Below are positions 10,322 through 23,240 of a stretch of 64,000 bases of DNA, piece after piece. Made by a program: the position numbers and the translations under genes. Location: the NCBI GenBank assembly GCA_018902385.1, contig JABSSW010000011.1:682001-746000 (forward strand). The letters run 5' to 3'. Within the stretch, counting starts at the first letter, position 1. Each line of letters starts with the position of its first letter. A model generated the notes under the pieces. The model saw only the letters and a list, made by a program, of their open reading frames with translations, had not been told where the DNA came from and ran no database searches. The stretch comes from Physcia stellaris (Eukaryota > Ascomycota > Lecanoromycetes > Caliciales > Physciaceae).

Positions 10322-12479
10322 TTAAATGCCAATTGGTGACAGTGGCATTACTGGGGCAAGCTCAGGGAGTTGGGAGCGGTTCCTGGAATGTCCGTTCTCT
10401 CTTGTGGTAGGCGCAGCAATATGTTCGTCACTTGGTCGGGTAAGTGACAATGGTGGAGGCTTGCCTCGATCTTGGTGTCTTGCAAAGGGCTTTGCCTTGT
10501 TGCTCTGTGAAGAGGCCAAAGAACGATCGTCAGTCCGAGTTGTCGAGCCTCCTGAGCTTTCTCCACCACTTGAGTCGAGTCTATCGAGAACACGGTATTC
10601 TTCTTCGAGTGCCGCTTTTTCTGTCCAGCACCCCTGCCAGCAATTTCTCCAGTCACAGACCAGGAACTGAAAGCAGAAAGAGTCAATCTTCAAGCAAGGC
10701 TGGAAGCATATGCAGAGATTGTTGTAATTCATTTTGTTCTTCTCCACATAGGCATGCAACAGGCTGAGGTGGCAGGTGATAGCGAAGAGGAGGTAGTAAT
10801 TCCAGGGCGGAAGATTGGAGAGTGCATCCTTCAGCAACTGAGGGACTTCCTTGGCTCCGGCACATTCTCGTGCAACTCTTGCTTGGATTTCTTTGGGCAG
10901 TATCTCGCTCGGCAGATCTCGACACCAAGCTTTGAACATAGATCCAATGATGTTTATATCGTATAAATCCGGCTCATTGAATAGGTTGATATCGTATTCT
11001 GCAAAGCTTAGTCAGTAGACCACAAAGAGAATGCACTACGCTAGCACCTACCTTGGTCAAAGCGGCGCTGCCACTCTCTCACTTTGGGACCGCTACCGGG
11101 GATCCTGTAGAGACCTTCTTCTTCACAACCCCTGAAATTGAGGTAACTTCGGAAAAGTTAGTCAGATACTAAAATGCGGGCCTCGAGACCTACTCAATGC
11201 AACGCCAGGGTAAAGCAGGCATCCAAAACTCAGTTTTATCCTTCGAGTCTTCGAGACGCCTTGCTATGCGTGTTCGCCGAGTTTGCTCAATCAGAGGCAA
11301 GTTAATAGTCGTGCATACGTACGGCTCGTCATCAAGATGATGACTAGCGCTATTGCTGCCGCTTCGAGCCATCTTTCCAAAGAAACCCTTGCCAACTTTT
11401 CCAATACCATCAGCAGCTCGACTTGAGCTGTTTTTGATGTTGGTGAAGAGGTGGGCGCCTGTACCTTCTCGGTGAGAGTGTGAAGAGCCCGAGTGAGACG
11501 TAGCAAGCGATCCTGTCAGACCCTGATTCGCCGTTTGATCAAGACGACCGACGATGGCGATCGGTTGACTCTGTTTCGATGGGAGTTGACGATCCGCTGA
11601 TCGATTGCGCATCGCCGAGCCCATCATGTCTCGAATCGAGCGGTCCTTCTCGCGATTAAGCGGAGCGGTTTTCAACCCTGTATCATGGGAACCGTGTGGA
11701 TGGTGTGACGTTTCTTCTGGCCCTGTTGTGCGAATTGGAGTCGGGGGTTTCGATCTTCGTCCATTCTCGTCAACACGCATTGAACGGGTGCGAGTAAGCA
11801 GATGAGCGAACCGAGGTTTCCCCCTTTTGCCACCTTCCAAATCGGTTCGACTCGTCATAAGAGCAGTATCTGACATGATGGATGCGCCTGTCGGCCGCTT
11901 CGATGTTGTATCTATCTGGCTTCGAGATCCTGTATGACTTCGATTAGTTTGTGCTAAGTACGAGGTGTGGACTAATGGTGGGGTACCGTCTGAGCCAGTA
12001 ATAGAGATATTGTCAAAGGTCGACTTGCTGAGATCTGGAGTAGAGCCAGTATTCTTTCTTAACAAGTACAGCCCGTGCTCGCGATTGTCCTTATTGCTTC
12101 TCGTTGTATCGTCTGATACTTGTCGAATAGTAGATTCCATGGTATTGACTTTGTTGGATGATTTGGACGCCTTTAGATTGGAAAAGAATGATCTCGACTG
12201 ATCTCGTAAATGTTTCGGAGTGCTCTTAGGTGAAGTAGGAAATGGAGGAAGTGAGGTTAAGTTGGGTGATCCAGGAGGAAATCCTGTAGACTGTGGCTGG
12301 CCATTGGTCTGGGCGTGAACCCCCGTATACCCCTCGTTCCTATCAGGGGTATCGTATCGAGGCAGTGGACTCCTTGGTGATATTGATCTGCTTCTGGGCT
12401 CGGTGGGGGATGTAATGGCGCTGCTAACGGGAGAGGGTGTATTGGATATTGCGATAGAGAGTGACTGATCCTTAGCCAT
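10322..12479 (-). CDS. RhoGAP domain protein
   Basis: The model is complement(10322..10998, 11052..11146, 11194..12479), 685 aa, with introns of 47 and 53 bp. The N-terminal 390 residues are Ser/Thr/Pro-rich and disordered, with many basic-Ser motifs suited to phosphorylation. The RhoGAP domain spans about 395-560: ALPWRCIDYLNFRGCEEEG, the arginine-finger motif GLYRIPGSG (Arg about 443), FNEPDLYDINIIGSMFKAW, LPPWNYYLLFAITCHL, and NNLCICFQPCLKI. Such proteins stimulate GTP hydrolysis by Rho/Cdc42-type GTPases in polarity and cell-wall signalling. No PH, BAR or LIM domain is visible, so I do not assign it to a named yeast protein. Confidence 0.88.
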
Positions 12480-13544
12480 GAGACCTATGATGTCGACCGT
12501 TGAAGCCGGAACCTCCGGCTGGCAGTCACCGTGCTCTATGGCTGTCGGACACGGGAAGTATTGCCTTCAAGGGAACCGTAATTGATGTATTGAAGAGGGA
12601 TGTTCCAAGTTTTTCCTAATTGAGCCTATTAAAGCATCATGTTAGCGATGGCACAAGACCGAGTATATACGTGACGGTCAAGCAGACTGGGATATGAATG
12701 AACTGCATTAACATCGGCTTCCACACGCAGCTTGGTGCAGCTGCGGTAGCATGCATAGTAATCAAGCACACAGCCAGTCAGCAGCTAAAGCTCCGCACTG
12801 TGCGGCATACTGTAGTTTGTCGTCATAGAGTTGACAGGAAGGCGTACCGTTGGTCAAAATTGAAGATCGCAAGAGCCTCGGAAAAAGGCTGTTGAGCGGG
12901 CGGAATGCACTTCCTGATGGTGCTTGTGGTATCCCCTCTGAGCTCCTGAGATTACTGGAAGCCGTGTGGATCCGCAAGCAAAGTAACGACCTGCGTCACC
13001 TGAGCAATCGAGTAGAGTTATGCGGGTGAAGGTGTAATGCTAGCAAACTGAAGGCCGGATATTAGAGCTGCAATGGGCGGGTGAAGCGGAACAAAGAAGG
13101 AGGCTTCACGGTGGCGTTGCCTTTGACAGCATAGACCTCAGGACAGACCAAGTCAATGGCGTGTCTACTTTGCCGGATTGAGGGTTGAAGAGAGAAGCGG
13201 TTTGAGCAGGCTGGTCTGATGTTATAGCAGCCGGCAGCCGGCACATAATCTGCGACTGTTCTACGAGGCCACGCTAGTTTCTTTTTTGCTGGTGGGGAGC
13301 TGTGGACGGAATGTACGCAACCCCTGACGGGATTCTAGTATGACGCTTATGCAGGCCATAAAAAACAATAATGAAGAACCCGAAACATCTTAGCCCCCCC
13401 GCTTATGTCACTGATTGTCATTAAACGCCGTTTGAAGAGCCGAAGGGCACGTGCATCACAGCTTGGCAAGGCATCTCGTTCTTACTCCTAGCCTCTACTC
13501 AAATCCCACCCACCACCCTTTTACTTGACTCCCTACTGCACCTT
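12480..13544. other. Intergenic, divergent promoter region
   Basis: About 1.06 kb between the RhoGAP start and the BET2 5' end. I find no coding sequence, tRNA or family-1 MITE. It presumably holds both promoters. Confidence 0.4.
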
Positions 13545-14827
13545 TTGTCCGTTGTGTCTCTTGGTTTGCCAACAAAGCCGAGCTTGTCCTTGAATTACAC
13601 GAGCAATTTGCCTGAGTATGTCTCTAGCGTCAGGGCCAGGACGAGGAGGGGGAGCAGCAATCTTCCAGAAGAACTTGAGCTATGCATTGACAAACATGTC
13701 AACTATATTCAAAGCCTTGACACGGTGAGTGACTAGCCACTCCATTCCCGAGAAGATGCTCATTCACTGACAGCGAAAAGATGAACTGGAATACTGGCTG
13801 ACCGAACACCTCCGCCTCAATGGCGTTTACTGGGGCCTCACTGCTTTGCATTTACTAGGCCACCCTGACGCATTACCCCGTGAACAAACAATCGATTTTG
13901 TCCTCTCGTGCCAGCACGACAATGGCGGCTTTGGGGCTGCTCCTGGCCACGACGCCCACATGCTCTACACGGTCAGCGCCGTCCAGATTCTAGTAACAGT
14001 CGATGCCATAAAGGAGCTGGAAACACGGGGGAAGGGTGGCAAAAAACGAGTTGGCAAATGTCGGAACCCACTGGTTTAATTACCACACACAGACGCTGAC
14101 GATGTACACAGTCATCGCCGACTTACAAAACCGAGACACTGGATCGTTTGCTGGGGATGAGTGGGGCGAGACTGATACCCGCTTCCTCTACGGTGCCCTC
14201 AACGCCCTTTCACTCCTTCACCTTACGTCTCTTGTCGATGTTGCTCAAGCAGTCCAATACGTGCAAGCATGTGCCAACTTCGACGGCGGCTACGGTGTCA
14301 GTCCTGGGGCAGAGACGCATTCTGGCCAAATTTTCACATGTCTGGGGGCCTTGGCTATAGCTGGTCGATTGGATGTGGTCGACAAGGATCGACTGGGCGG
14401 CTGGCTCAGCGAACGTCAGTTAGACAATGGTGGGCTGAACGGCAGGCCAGAGAAGATGGAAGACGTATGCTATAGCTGGTGGGTTGTCAGTAGTTTGGCA
14501 ATGATTGACCGCATACATTGGATAGACGGAAAGAAGCTAGCAGAATTCATTCTGCAATGCCAGGTAGGGTTCGTCACACTCAACGTACCAAACACTGATG
14601 AGTACCAGGATCACGAAATGGGAGGCCTTGCTGACAGGCCCGGCGATGCGGTTGATGTATTTCATACTTTCTTTGGTATTGCTGGTCTCAGCCTGCTTGG
14701 TCATGCTGGACTTGAAAGTGTTGACCCAGTATAGTAAGCCTCGCCTTGTCGCAAAGAGGCATCGAGGACACTAATTCAAGACAGTGGCATGCCGAGAAAA
14801 GTAACCCAACGTGTACTTGGTAGATAA
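13545..14827 (+). CDS. BET2: Rab geranylgeranyltransferase beta subunit
   Basis: Exons are ?..13724, 13774..14059, 14112..14563, 14609..14733 and 14785..14827. The protein shows prenyltransferase beta repeats ([55 protein letters not shown]). The zinc ligands are visible as Asp and Cys in EDVCYSWW and His in DVFHTFFG. It would join geranylgeranyl groups to Rab GTPases with an alpha subunit and escort protein. The last intron (14734..14784) exposes a conserved-looking tail [12 protein letters not shown] that an unspliced reading would miss. The 5' end is unresolved. The frame continues upstream to a TTG at 13545 (giving [13 protein letters not shown]) without any in-frame ATG, and the only nearby ATG (13619) is out of frame. 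Confidence 0.88.
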
Positions 14828-15477
14828 GATTAAGCGAGTGAAGAGAACTGAATTGTATCCTAGAAAACCCCCGTTGGCGTACCAATCTCTTGCCATCTAA
14901 TAACCCACATTGCATCCGATTGCTATTGGGATACAAGGCAAGAGTAGAAAATAGCCTCGCTTGTCTCGTCCAGTGGAATCTGTAATTGAATTACGGTAGA
15001 TAACACATTGGGCCAGCGAGTGACAAGTTCGCCCCGGCAAATTCCAGCCCGACAGCCGGATCCTCGGCATGCAAGTTCATTTATCAATTGGCGTAGTGCA
15101 AGATTCCAATCGATAGCACGTTGTCAATTCCCATCAACTTGTCGGCCAAATGGCCGCAAAACGAAGGCGTGGTCGTGATCTCGTCATCTTTCCACAATGC
15201 TCAACGTGCTTTAAGTGAGAAGTAAGCCCGATGCGTCGACGCCACTCAAGAAGTCGCGCCTTCCCTCTCTTTTGCAAGCAGATCTGGTACCCATCACAGA
15301 TCGAGATAAGGTCGGACTGCCCTTTTGTCCAAGTACGACCTCTTCTCACCTTCTCCAATTCCTCTAGGTGCACAGGCTGTCTACCTTCCTTTGAATTGGG
15401 AGGAGCGCCGCAATCTATTGCTGGCTTCATCATTGCTTCCTCGCTTTTGCTTGTGCCGTTGAGAACCTCTTGCTAAG
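14828..15477. other. Intergenic between BET2 and zinc-finger gene
   Basis: About 650 bp with no supported gene. It probably holds the promoter and 5' leader of the gene starting at 15478. Confidence 0.4.
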
Positions 15478-17439
15478 ATGGAAGCAATTCCTTTGCTTTG
15501 CAAAGTCTGTCCCAAGAAGCCACACTTCAGCGACATTTCCCATCTGTTGACACATATTGATTCCAAAGGCCATCTGAAGTATTATTCTACCGCCAAAATA
15601 CGTGGCCGGGAAGATCCAAGTATCCGCCAACAGTTTGATGAGTTTAACGAATGGTACGAAAGGCATGGTATCGAGAGGTTGCTTTCCCAACGGATACTAC
15701 AGAAGGACTCCCGAAACAAGACTGCGAAAGCTAGAGCGTTACGGGAGTCAGCGGCCAAGCCTGCAAAGAATCCCAAGAGGCCAAGAAAGAGACGTTCAAA
15801 CTTACCTGACAAGGTCGACGGTCCCGGGGCGAAGGATGTCATCGATCCACGTCTATCTCAGTTCGAGGACGCCAATCCAACCACGCAACCTACTGGAGCA
15901 GAAATGACACCCCAAAGTCCACCTCCGTTCGACCTTGCTTCCCTACATCCTCGAAAGGTCTCTAAAAGAAGACCTTGGACTCCGCAAGGACATGACAGAC
16001 AGGAGCTGACTGGTCGTAGCAACTCATACATGGACGATGGGGGAAGTAGGTCGGACACGGACATGGAGGAGGCTAGCGACTGGATAGACTCACCAATGCA
16101 GGAAGACACTACTTATCCTGACCCTTCGGCTCTGCCAGGATCTTTTCCATTTACTCATGTCTCCTCCCCAGAATCTACCTCAGAGAGACCAAAGGCAAGC
16201 ATCGGAAGTCCGTCTCAGCGCAGTGAATATAGCCAACACACAAGTGAAAAGGGGGATTCTCATATGATCAAGCTAAAGGGGCCTCAATGGCCCGGCATGG
16301 CCCTGTTTGACTCCGCTAGCCCCGAGGCTCAGAGGATGCGTAACCAAAAGAAGGAACATTCCTCGCTAGAGCAAATGGAATATACTTCGACTATCGTGCA
16401 GCCATTGGAGCGAATATATTTCCTAGATGGGTCATTGAAGAAAGAAAGGCCGATAACTGGAGATGTAGAGAGCAGTCCGCTAATGGAACCAACACCAAAA
16501 CCGAGGCGACGCAAAGCAAAGACCGGCAGGACTATTCTTGATAATTTGAGCACCAACTTACCAAAGAGGAGGGCCCCGAGGGCTGTAAAGAAAGTAGTGC
16601 CTGAACAGGTTACGGAAGAGACCGATCCATTCGTGCCAAGGCCGATTCAAACGGAGTGTGTTTCGAGCTGCAGGACAGAAGCGGCAGAATCGGCGTCTAA
16701 TGCTGGCAACCATGCGGACTCTGGTAGGTGGCTGTTAAATACTGCTCTACCGGAAGTCGACAACCGCCGTTCATTCTCCGTATTCCGAGACTCGGTAGAT
16801 AAAGCACACTGGAATGGTCCCCATCACTTCGAAGAACAACCGCCTAGGATCGATCATCCCTTCCTGAAACCTTCGAACGCCCAGCCAATGAATTTCCACC
16901 ATGGTCTGCCAGCTCCTCAATCGATCATGCATTCAGATGAAATAGCCGCCGTAATGAGACAGGCTCAGAGCAGAGCGAATACTCTAGATCAATCAGGTCA
17001 TGGAGCGTGGGACCATTGTCTGCGTAGCTCTCGTACAATTAGAGCTGGGAAGGAAAACATGGAGCCAATCTTGAAACCCAATGGCAGCATTGATAACCAA
17101 GCTTCGAGAGCAAGAGGCCAAAGGATTACACAGCGATATTTCTCTGTGAGCGGCAATAATCACCCACAATTCTTCGATGCTTTGCCATCAGAACTGGAGT
17201 TTGGTGGGCTGGCAGACCGCAGTATGATGGGATCCTCTTTGAATCCGCTCAATCCTCATTTTGTTCCGCGACAGCCGCAGCTTCAGGATACCGAGCCTCA
17301 ATTTGCAACTCCCCTTTCGATCTATCGCCACTCGGACGGTCACTATGATCTGGCGCACAAGGACGAAGATCGAGAATTCGGTCGTCAGCCTGCAATGAGA
17401 TCAAGTACAGAAACTGAGCGGACATGGTCGAGGTCGTGA
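15478..17439 (+). CDS. C2H2-like zinc-finger protein, function unknown
   Basis: A single-exon 653-aa frame starting at an ATG. The N-terminus has one possible zinc finger (CKVC at residues 8-11, then HLLTHIDSKGH) followed by a predicted helical stretch (REDPSIRQQFDEFNEWYERHG) and a basic cluster (PKRPRKRRS, about 98-106) that could be a nuclear localisation signal. The rest is long, Ser/Pro/Arg-rich and probably disordered. It resembles a class of uncharacterised ascomycete nuclear proteins with one finger and a disordered tail, and I cannot name it. A DNA- or RNA-binding role is inference from the finger alone. Confidence 0.75.
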   Translation: MEAIPLLCKVCPKKPHFSDISHLLTHIDSKGHLKYYSTAKIRGREDPSIRQQFDEFNEWYERHGIERLLSQRILQKDSRNKTAKARALRESAAKPAKNPKRPRKRRSNLPDKVDGPGAKDVIDPRLSQFEDANPTTQPTGAEMTPQSPPPFDLASLHPRKVSKRRPWTPQGHDRQELTGRSNSYMDDGGSRSDTDMEEASDWIDSPMQEDTTYPDPSALPGSFPFTHVSSPESTSERPKASIGSPSQRSEYSQHTSEKGDSHMIKLKGPQWPGMALFDSASPEAQRMRNQKKEHSSLEQMEYTSTIVQPLERIYFLDGSLKKERPITGDVESSPLMEPTPKPRRRKAKTGRTILDNLSTNLPKRRAPRAVKKVVPEQVTEETDPFVPRPIQTECVSSCRTEAAESASNAGNHADSGRWLLNTALPEVDNRRSFSVFRDSVDKAHWNGPHHFEEQPPRIDHPFLKPSNAQPMNFHHGLPAPQSIMHSDEIAAVMRQAQSRANTLDQSGHGAWDHCLRSSRTIRAGKENMEPILKPNGSIDNQASRARGQRITQRYFSVSGNNHPQFFDALPSELEFGGLADRSMMGSSLNPLNPHFVPRQPQLQDTEPQFATPLSIYRHSDGHYDLAHKDEDREFGRQPAMRSSTETERTWSRS

Positions 17440-18041
17440 GAGGACTTTGAGGCACTCCAGCAAGAAGGGACGTCGATCTTCCTACCATTCAACTGACTCT
17501 ACCTGTGCTCGTTGCCGCAGTCTGGAATAAAGCCAACAAAGATTCTCGCTGGAGGAGAAGGGTGAGGCTCCGGCCGGTGAAGAATAGAGAGAAAGTACCC
17601 CGTCGCGTGGGGAAATATCATGCTGGCATTACCACGCTCATTGTATCGATCACATGCATTTATTAGCGGGTGGAGGACATTACATAAGGGATCACTCGGA
17701 CGGGCTTATAGTTGTCATCTGATTAGGGGTTATATGCAGGGAAGGGGGCTGAGGAGGGTGCATTGCACATGGGCATATCTCGTCGCTTCAGGATGATAGA
17801 ATAATCAGTATATATCAATTTCATCCATAGGTCGATCATAGATCAAGGAGAGAAGCAATAATTCAATCAATTCAGGGGTTCCTCTTCCCCCGAAAGCCCT
17901 AACCCGGGATCCGGTACGAGTACCGTGCCAAGCCCGCCAAGCTAGCGCAAACACGCAAACGCGTAAATCCGTTGAAAGGGAAGTTCACTGAGCTTGCTGG
18001 TGCGGATTGCCTCTCGATGACTCCGTGGATATCTACCAATC
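17440..18041. other. Intergenic upstream of MSH3
   Basis: About 600 bp. No gene is seen. It contains the 3' flank of the zinc-finger gene and the MSH3 promoter. Confidence 0.4.
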
Positions 18042-21000
18042 ATGGTGGGGCTGCAAAAATCATCGCAGCCGACATCATCGGCGAAAAAGCAACAGTCAAT
18101 CTCGACGTTTTTCACCAAACATACCACTGCAAGCCAGAAATCCCCACACCCAACCCCAGCACTGTCCTCTCCTTCAACTTTAGAGGAAGATAACGGTACG
18201 GCTGAGTCCTTGTTTCTTCCTGCCGATGACGATGGTGATGTCTCCACCACCAGTAGGACGCTGTCTCACGCAGCTAAGCGAACCTTTGGGGAGCTTACTG
18301 GCGATGCCCACCCTATTGATGAATTAGGAGAACTGCCACCGACTAAGAAATCTCGGCAATCGAACAACTCCCTTATATCACCTCTTACCGACCACGCCCA
18401 TAAGGCTCTCTCTTCGAATTCCGCTGCCCTTGCTACAATAGCTGCCAATCAGGTCAAGAAACCACGACTGAACGAGCGAACATCCAAATACGCTTACTCG
18501 AGCTCACCAATCCCAGATGAGCAGAACCCTGAAGAAGATGACGATGATGGAGAGGTCCGGAGACGTAAGGAGAGGCTCCACGAAAAATTCGTCAAGAAGC
18601 TTGGTCGCCCAGATAGCATCGCTGAAATCAAGAGACGTAATTGGCATGTAACAGAAGAGACTGCGGACGGCCAAACAAATCCTGAAGATGCAGAGGGTAC
18701 TGATGATGCCGAGCAACCGGAGCCGCCAAAGGCCGGACCGAAAGGCAGGAAAAGCACTGCAGCAAAGAAGGGCGGCAGTAAGCTGAAGCCTATGGACAAG
18801 CAGTTTTTGGACATCAAGACAAAGCATCTAGACACCATTCTCGTCTTTGAGGTCGGCTACAAATTTAGATTCTTCGGGGAAGATGCAAGAATCGCTGCGA
18901 AAGAGTTGAGCATTGTTTGCATACCTGGAAAGTTTCGATACGACGAGCACATCTCAGAGGCCCACCTCGATCACTTTGCTTCTGCTAGTATTCCAGTACA
19001 TCGACTACATGTGCACGTTAAGCGTCTTGTGAATGCAGGTCACAAGGTTGGCATAGTACGGCAGAAGGAAACTGCCGCCCTGAAGGCTGCTGGCGACAAT
19101 CGTAATGCACCATTCATCCGGGAGTTGACCAATGTTTACACCAAAGGTACTTACGTAGATGACGTGGAAGGCCTAGAAGGGCCTGTCAATGCCCCGAGCG
19201 GAGGAGCCCCCCCTACTGGCTACCTGGTCTGCATCACCGAGACTAATCCGAAGGGATGGGGGACGGATGAAAAGGTCCATATGGGTCTGATCGCTGTACA
19301 GCCGGCAACCGGGGACGTGATCTATGACGACTTTGATGATGGTTTTATGAGAAGCGAAATCGAGACTCGACTCCTACATATCGCACCCTGTGAGATACTG
19401 GTCGTCGGCGACCTCTCAAAAGCCACCGCAAAAATCGTGGATCACTTGGCTGGTAGCCAAACTAACATCTTTGGAGACAGGGTCCGAGTCGAAAGAGTGG
19501 AGAAGCCCAAGACAATGGCAGCTGAAGCCTACAGCCATGTCTCCAGCTTTTATGCTGGGAAGATGGAAGTCACTAGCAGTCAGGATGGAGAGAAATCTAG
19601 CAAGGTTCTTGATAAGGTGCTTCAGCTAGCTGACAATGTTACAATATGCCTATCGGCAATGATTACTCACATGAAGGAATATGGACTAGAGCATGTTTTT
19701 GATTTAACCAAATACTTCCAGTCCTTCAGTGCCCGATCGCACATGTTGCTAAATGGAACGACTTTGACAAGTCTCGAGATCTATCAGAATCAGACAGATC
19801 AATCGGACAAGGGCAGTCTTTTCTGGACGTTGGATCGCACGAAGACCCGTTTCGGCCAGCGATTATTGCGAAAGTGGGTAGGAAGACCTTTGCTGGTGAA
19901 AGCTGAATTGGACGACCGCATCGCAGCTGTCGAAGAGCTGATTAGTGGCGAACGTACGATTAAGGTAGACAAGATTAAACACTTGCTGTCCCAAATCAGA
20001 GGTGATCTCGAGAAAAGTCTCGTTCGTATCTACTATGGCAAGGTTCGGTATCCTACCCATTCCCGAAGCTTGACTAATCTGGAACAGTGTACAAGGCCTG
20101 AGTTATTGAACGTTCTGCAAGCCATGCAACGTATAGCTATGGAGTATGCAAGTGTCAAATCACCTGCCGACGCTGGGTTCCATTCGAGCAATATTAATGA
20201 AGCCATTGCCGCGCTGCCAGTCATTGCTGAAGATGTGATAAGTTACCTTGAAAGGATCAACTTACAAGCGGCTAAGGATGACGACAAATATAATTTCTTC
20301 CGTGAGGAATGTGAGAGCGAGTTGATTACAGACCATAAGCTTGGTATTGCGAGCGTGGAACAAGAACTAGACGCGTATAGAGCGACTGCTGCACTCAAGC
20401 TTTCGGTCAAGAAAGTCGAATACGTGACCTCATCTGGAATCGAGTATCTAATAGAGGTCGACAATAACATGACGAAGAAGGTGCCAGCGTCCTGGGCAAA
20501 GATCAGTGGCACCAAAAAGCTTTCCAGATACCACACTCCAGAGGTTGTCCGTTCCATTCGGGAAAGAGATCAGCATAAAGAGGCCTTAGCTGCGGCATGC
20601 GATATCGAATTCGCCAGTTTGCTAAAGGAGATAGCTGGAAAGTACCAATCTTTCCGTGACTGTGTCCAAGCACTCGCTACTCTTGACTGCCTCTTGTCTC
20701 TCGCGACCGTAGCGATGCAACCAGGCTACGTCAGACCAGAGTTCACTGAGGAAACACAAATCTGCGTAGAACAAGGACGACATCCAATGGTCGAGCAATT
20801 ATTACTAGATACATATGTTCCAAACGATACGAATCTCGCAACAGATGAGACGCGAGCCCTGCTAATCACTGGTCCCAACATGGGCGGCAAATCGAGCTAT
20901 GTTCGTCAGGTTGCGTTGATTGTTATAATGGGTCAGATAGGATCCTATGTCCCTGCTGTTTCGGCGAAGCTAGGAATGCTTGACGCAGTCTTTACACGCA

Positions 21001-21646
21001 TGGGAGCGTTCGACAATATGATGGCTGGTGAATCTACTTTTATGGTCGAGCTTTCAGAAACATCGGATATTTTGAAACAGGCATCGCCAAGGTCGCTCAT
21101 TATTCTGGACGAACTTGGTAGAGGAACATCTACACATGATGGTGTTGCTATTGCTCAAGCTGTTTTGGACCACGTCGTGAGGAACACCAAGAGCCTGACC
21201 TTATTCATTACACACTACCAGAACTTAAGCTCTTTAGCACGATCGTTTAATGATAACGAGTTGAGGAACGTCCACATGAAGTTCGAAGAAAGTGGAGAAG
21301 ATGGGCAAGAGATTGTTTTTCTGTATGAAGTTGGGGAAGGAGTCGCTCATCGTTCCTATGGGTATGTGACTTTCACTCTTCTGTTGCGTATGCTGAATTT
21401 ACCAGCCTTAATGTCGCACGCCTTGCCAATGTGCCCGAGTCTGTCCTAGAGGCTGCTTCAGTGAAGTCCAAGGAGCTAGAAGACGAAGCTAGGAGGAAGA
21501 ACATGAATTATCTGTAAGTGAACTCTAACGGCGTGGAAGGAACTCATTAGACTAACAATATCAGATCGCGATCAGCGCAATCTCTGCTGAAAGATGCTGA
21601 TAACGACAAATTGGATCAGCTCATAGCTAGCATTGAACAGCTTTGA
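18042..21646 (+). CDS. MSH3: DNA mismatch repair protein Msh3
   Basis: The model is join(18042..21361, 21406..21513, 21565..21646), 1169 aa. The two short introns lie near the 3' end (GTATGT...CCAG; GTAAGT...TCAG). The N-terminus carries a PCNA-interaction box, QQSISTFF. MutS domain I begins near [20 protein letters not shown]; the core and clamp follow. The ATPase has Walker [11 protein letters not shown] (about 943-952), [11 protein letters not shown], and [11 protein letters not shown] (about 1024). Msh3 pairs with Msh2 as MutS-beta to recognise insertion-deletion loops. After the first intron the frame continues [18 protein letters not shown], as expected; without splicing the protein would end prematurely at 21449. 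Length matches fungal Msh3. Confidence 0.95.
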
Positions 21647-23158
21647 TGAAGTATTGATCAGGCATCTTGCTAGCCAAGGGCCTGAGGAGCAGAAAGCGAT
21701 ATCCTCTGCCACCCAGAAATCGCCCACCATTGACATAGGTACGTTGACAGCCTCCTTTAGACTGTTCTGATCTCGTGATGAAAAAACCATGTCAGATATT
21801 AAGCACATATGAGCGTTTGCCATGGCATCGCTGTGATGTTTCCAATAATTAGACTCTGAGAGATCATATCTCCCGACACGTTGATACCTCAAGTCTTTTT
21901 CCAATGAGGTGAAGCTAATCTCCTGCCAGGCCCAACCACTGACCCTTTACGGTACTTTCATGCAGATGTGGCGACAGAGCTACAACTTCGGGTATGTCAA
22001 TGCCTCTCGTTTCGTCCGCATTGTCGAAAGTGGACGAAGTAAAATGTGCCTCTTATCTCCAGTGAAAGCTCTACCTTTGCCCATCTGTCATGATCGGGAC
22101 AATATGTTTTATCACAGTCCAGGTCCTTCCCCATCAACTTTCTGCTCTTGAAGCAGCGTCTGAGTAGCGGTATTGGCTGATGGTGCTCTTAGTGTAGAAG
22201 AATCTTCCATTAGTTCTGAATTGCGACATGGACGAATTACGCTGTCTAGGAAGTGATAGAATCGCCTGGGAGGTACGTATTCTTCGCTTTCTTTTCCTCA
22301 CTATAGACACATCTGATGACCCAATCATATGTTTTAATCGTCGAAGGCTTCAGCGCCTTCGGGCGTTAGGCTCTCGTGAGATCAAACCGTACAGTCAAAA
22401 ACATTCTGACTTCTCCTTGTCATACCAATATTTCAATCTCATCAACCCTGGTTGTGATCATACGCTGATGGTGGGACTCGAGCACGATAGGATCTATCTC
22501 TAAATTCCGGAAGTAGCATCCTTAAGCCTCAGCTATGGGACGGATTTAGTAGACCGCAATATCCTCAGTGCCTAAATGTAGGTTTGTCATGTTCAAAGCT
22601 CAGATACGGTTGTAGTGAGCAGCTATATCGCAACTATCGACACCATTGGGGAAGTAAATACCATCTCTTGTGGCCAGTGTCATGAAAATTCTGTGGTTTT
22701 GCGCATTCTCTTCTTGGCTTAGTCGATTATTCTTGGAACGAACACGTATCCCATGGTCTGATGCGGTGCGATCCCTCCCCCAAGCATCGCGACCAATACA
22801 TTCAATATGACAAGACGCGTACTCGTGTTTGGCACAAGGCATATGAAGATGATATGAAGATGACATAAAAACGACATGGAAGAAGCATCATCTTCTGATT
22901 CCGTCCTAAGTCGGGTTCCAAAAATTTAGCACCACTTGCTACCAGGCCATGAGATATTGCGGCCCTTGTTGTTTGTCGGTATGCATCTGTTTGACTTCTT
23001 CTCTTCGTTGGGCTAACTCTGGGTTGGGCTAAATCTGCTGCGTTCGCTCAGTCTACCCAAGCCGATACACGTGTGTTTGCAAACACCTCGACATGGTCCC
23101 CCTTGCTTCAGGGGCGTTTACACTCGTTGTCATACCCATTTTCATATGCCATAGGATG
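21647..23158. other. Intergenic region with one MITE
   Basis: About 1.5 kb downstream of MSH3. It holds MITE copy 2 (22749..22954). A 91-codon plus-strand frame (22228..22503) has no recognisable features. I see nothing else. Confidence 0.4.
22749..22954 (-). mobile_element. MITE family 1, copy 2 (reverse)
   Basis: A 206-bp copy starting TCCCATGGTCTGATG and ending with CCAGGCCATGAGA, flanked by TA on both sides. It has the interior landmarks GACAAGACGCGTAC and TCCTAAGTCGGG. It lies about 290 bp upstream of the hypothetical gene at 23241. Confidence 0.85.
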
Positions 23159-23166
23159 TATAAAAG
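23159..23166 (+). promoter_or_regulatory. TATA box
   Basis: TATAAAAG, 75 bp upstream of the ATG at 23241. It is a consensus core-promoter element and the main reason to take the following small gene seriously. Confidence 0.55.
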
Positions 23167-23240
23167 CTGCTTGTGCCCTCGTTTAGTAGTGACACATCGG
23201 CATCGCCAGTCGAAGTTCTCCTCATTTCTTTATTAGGGCT

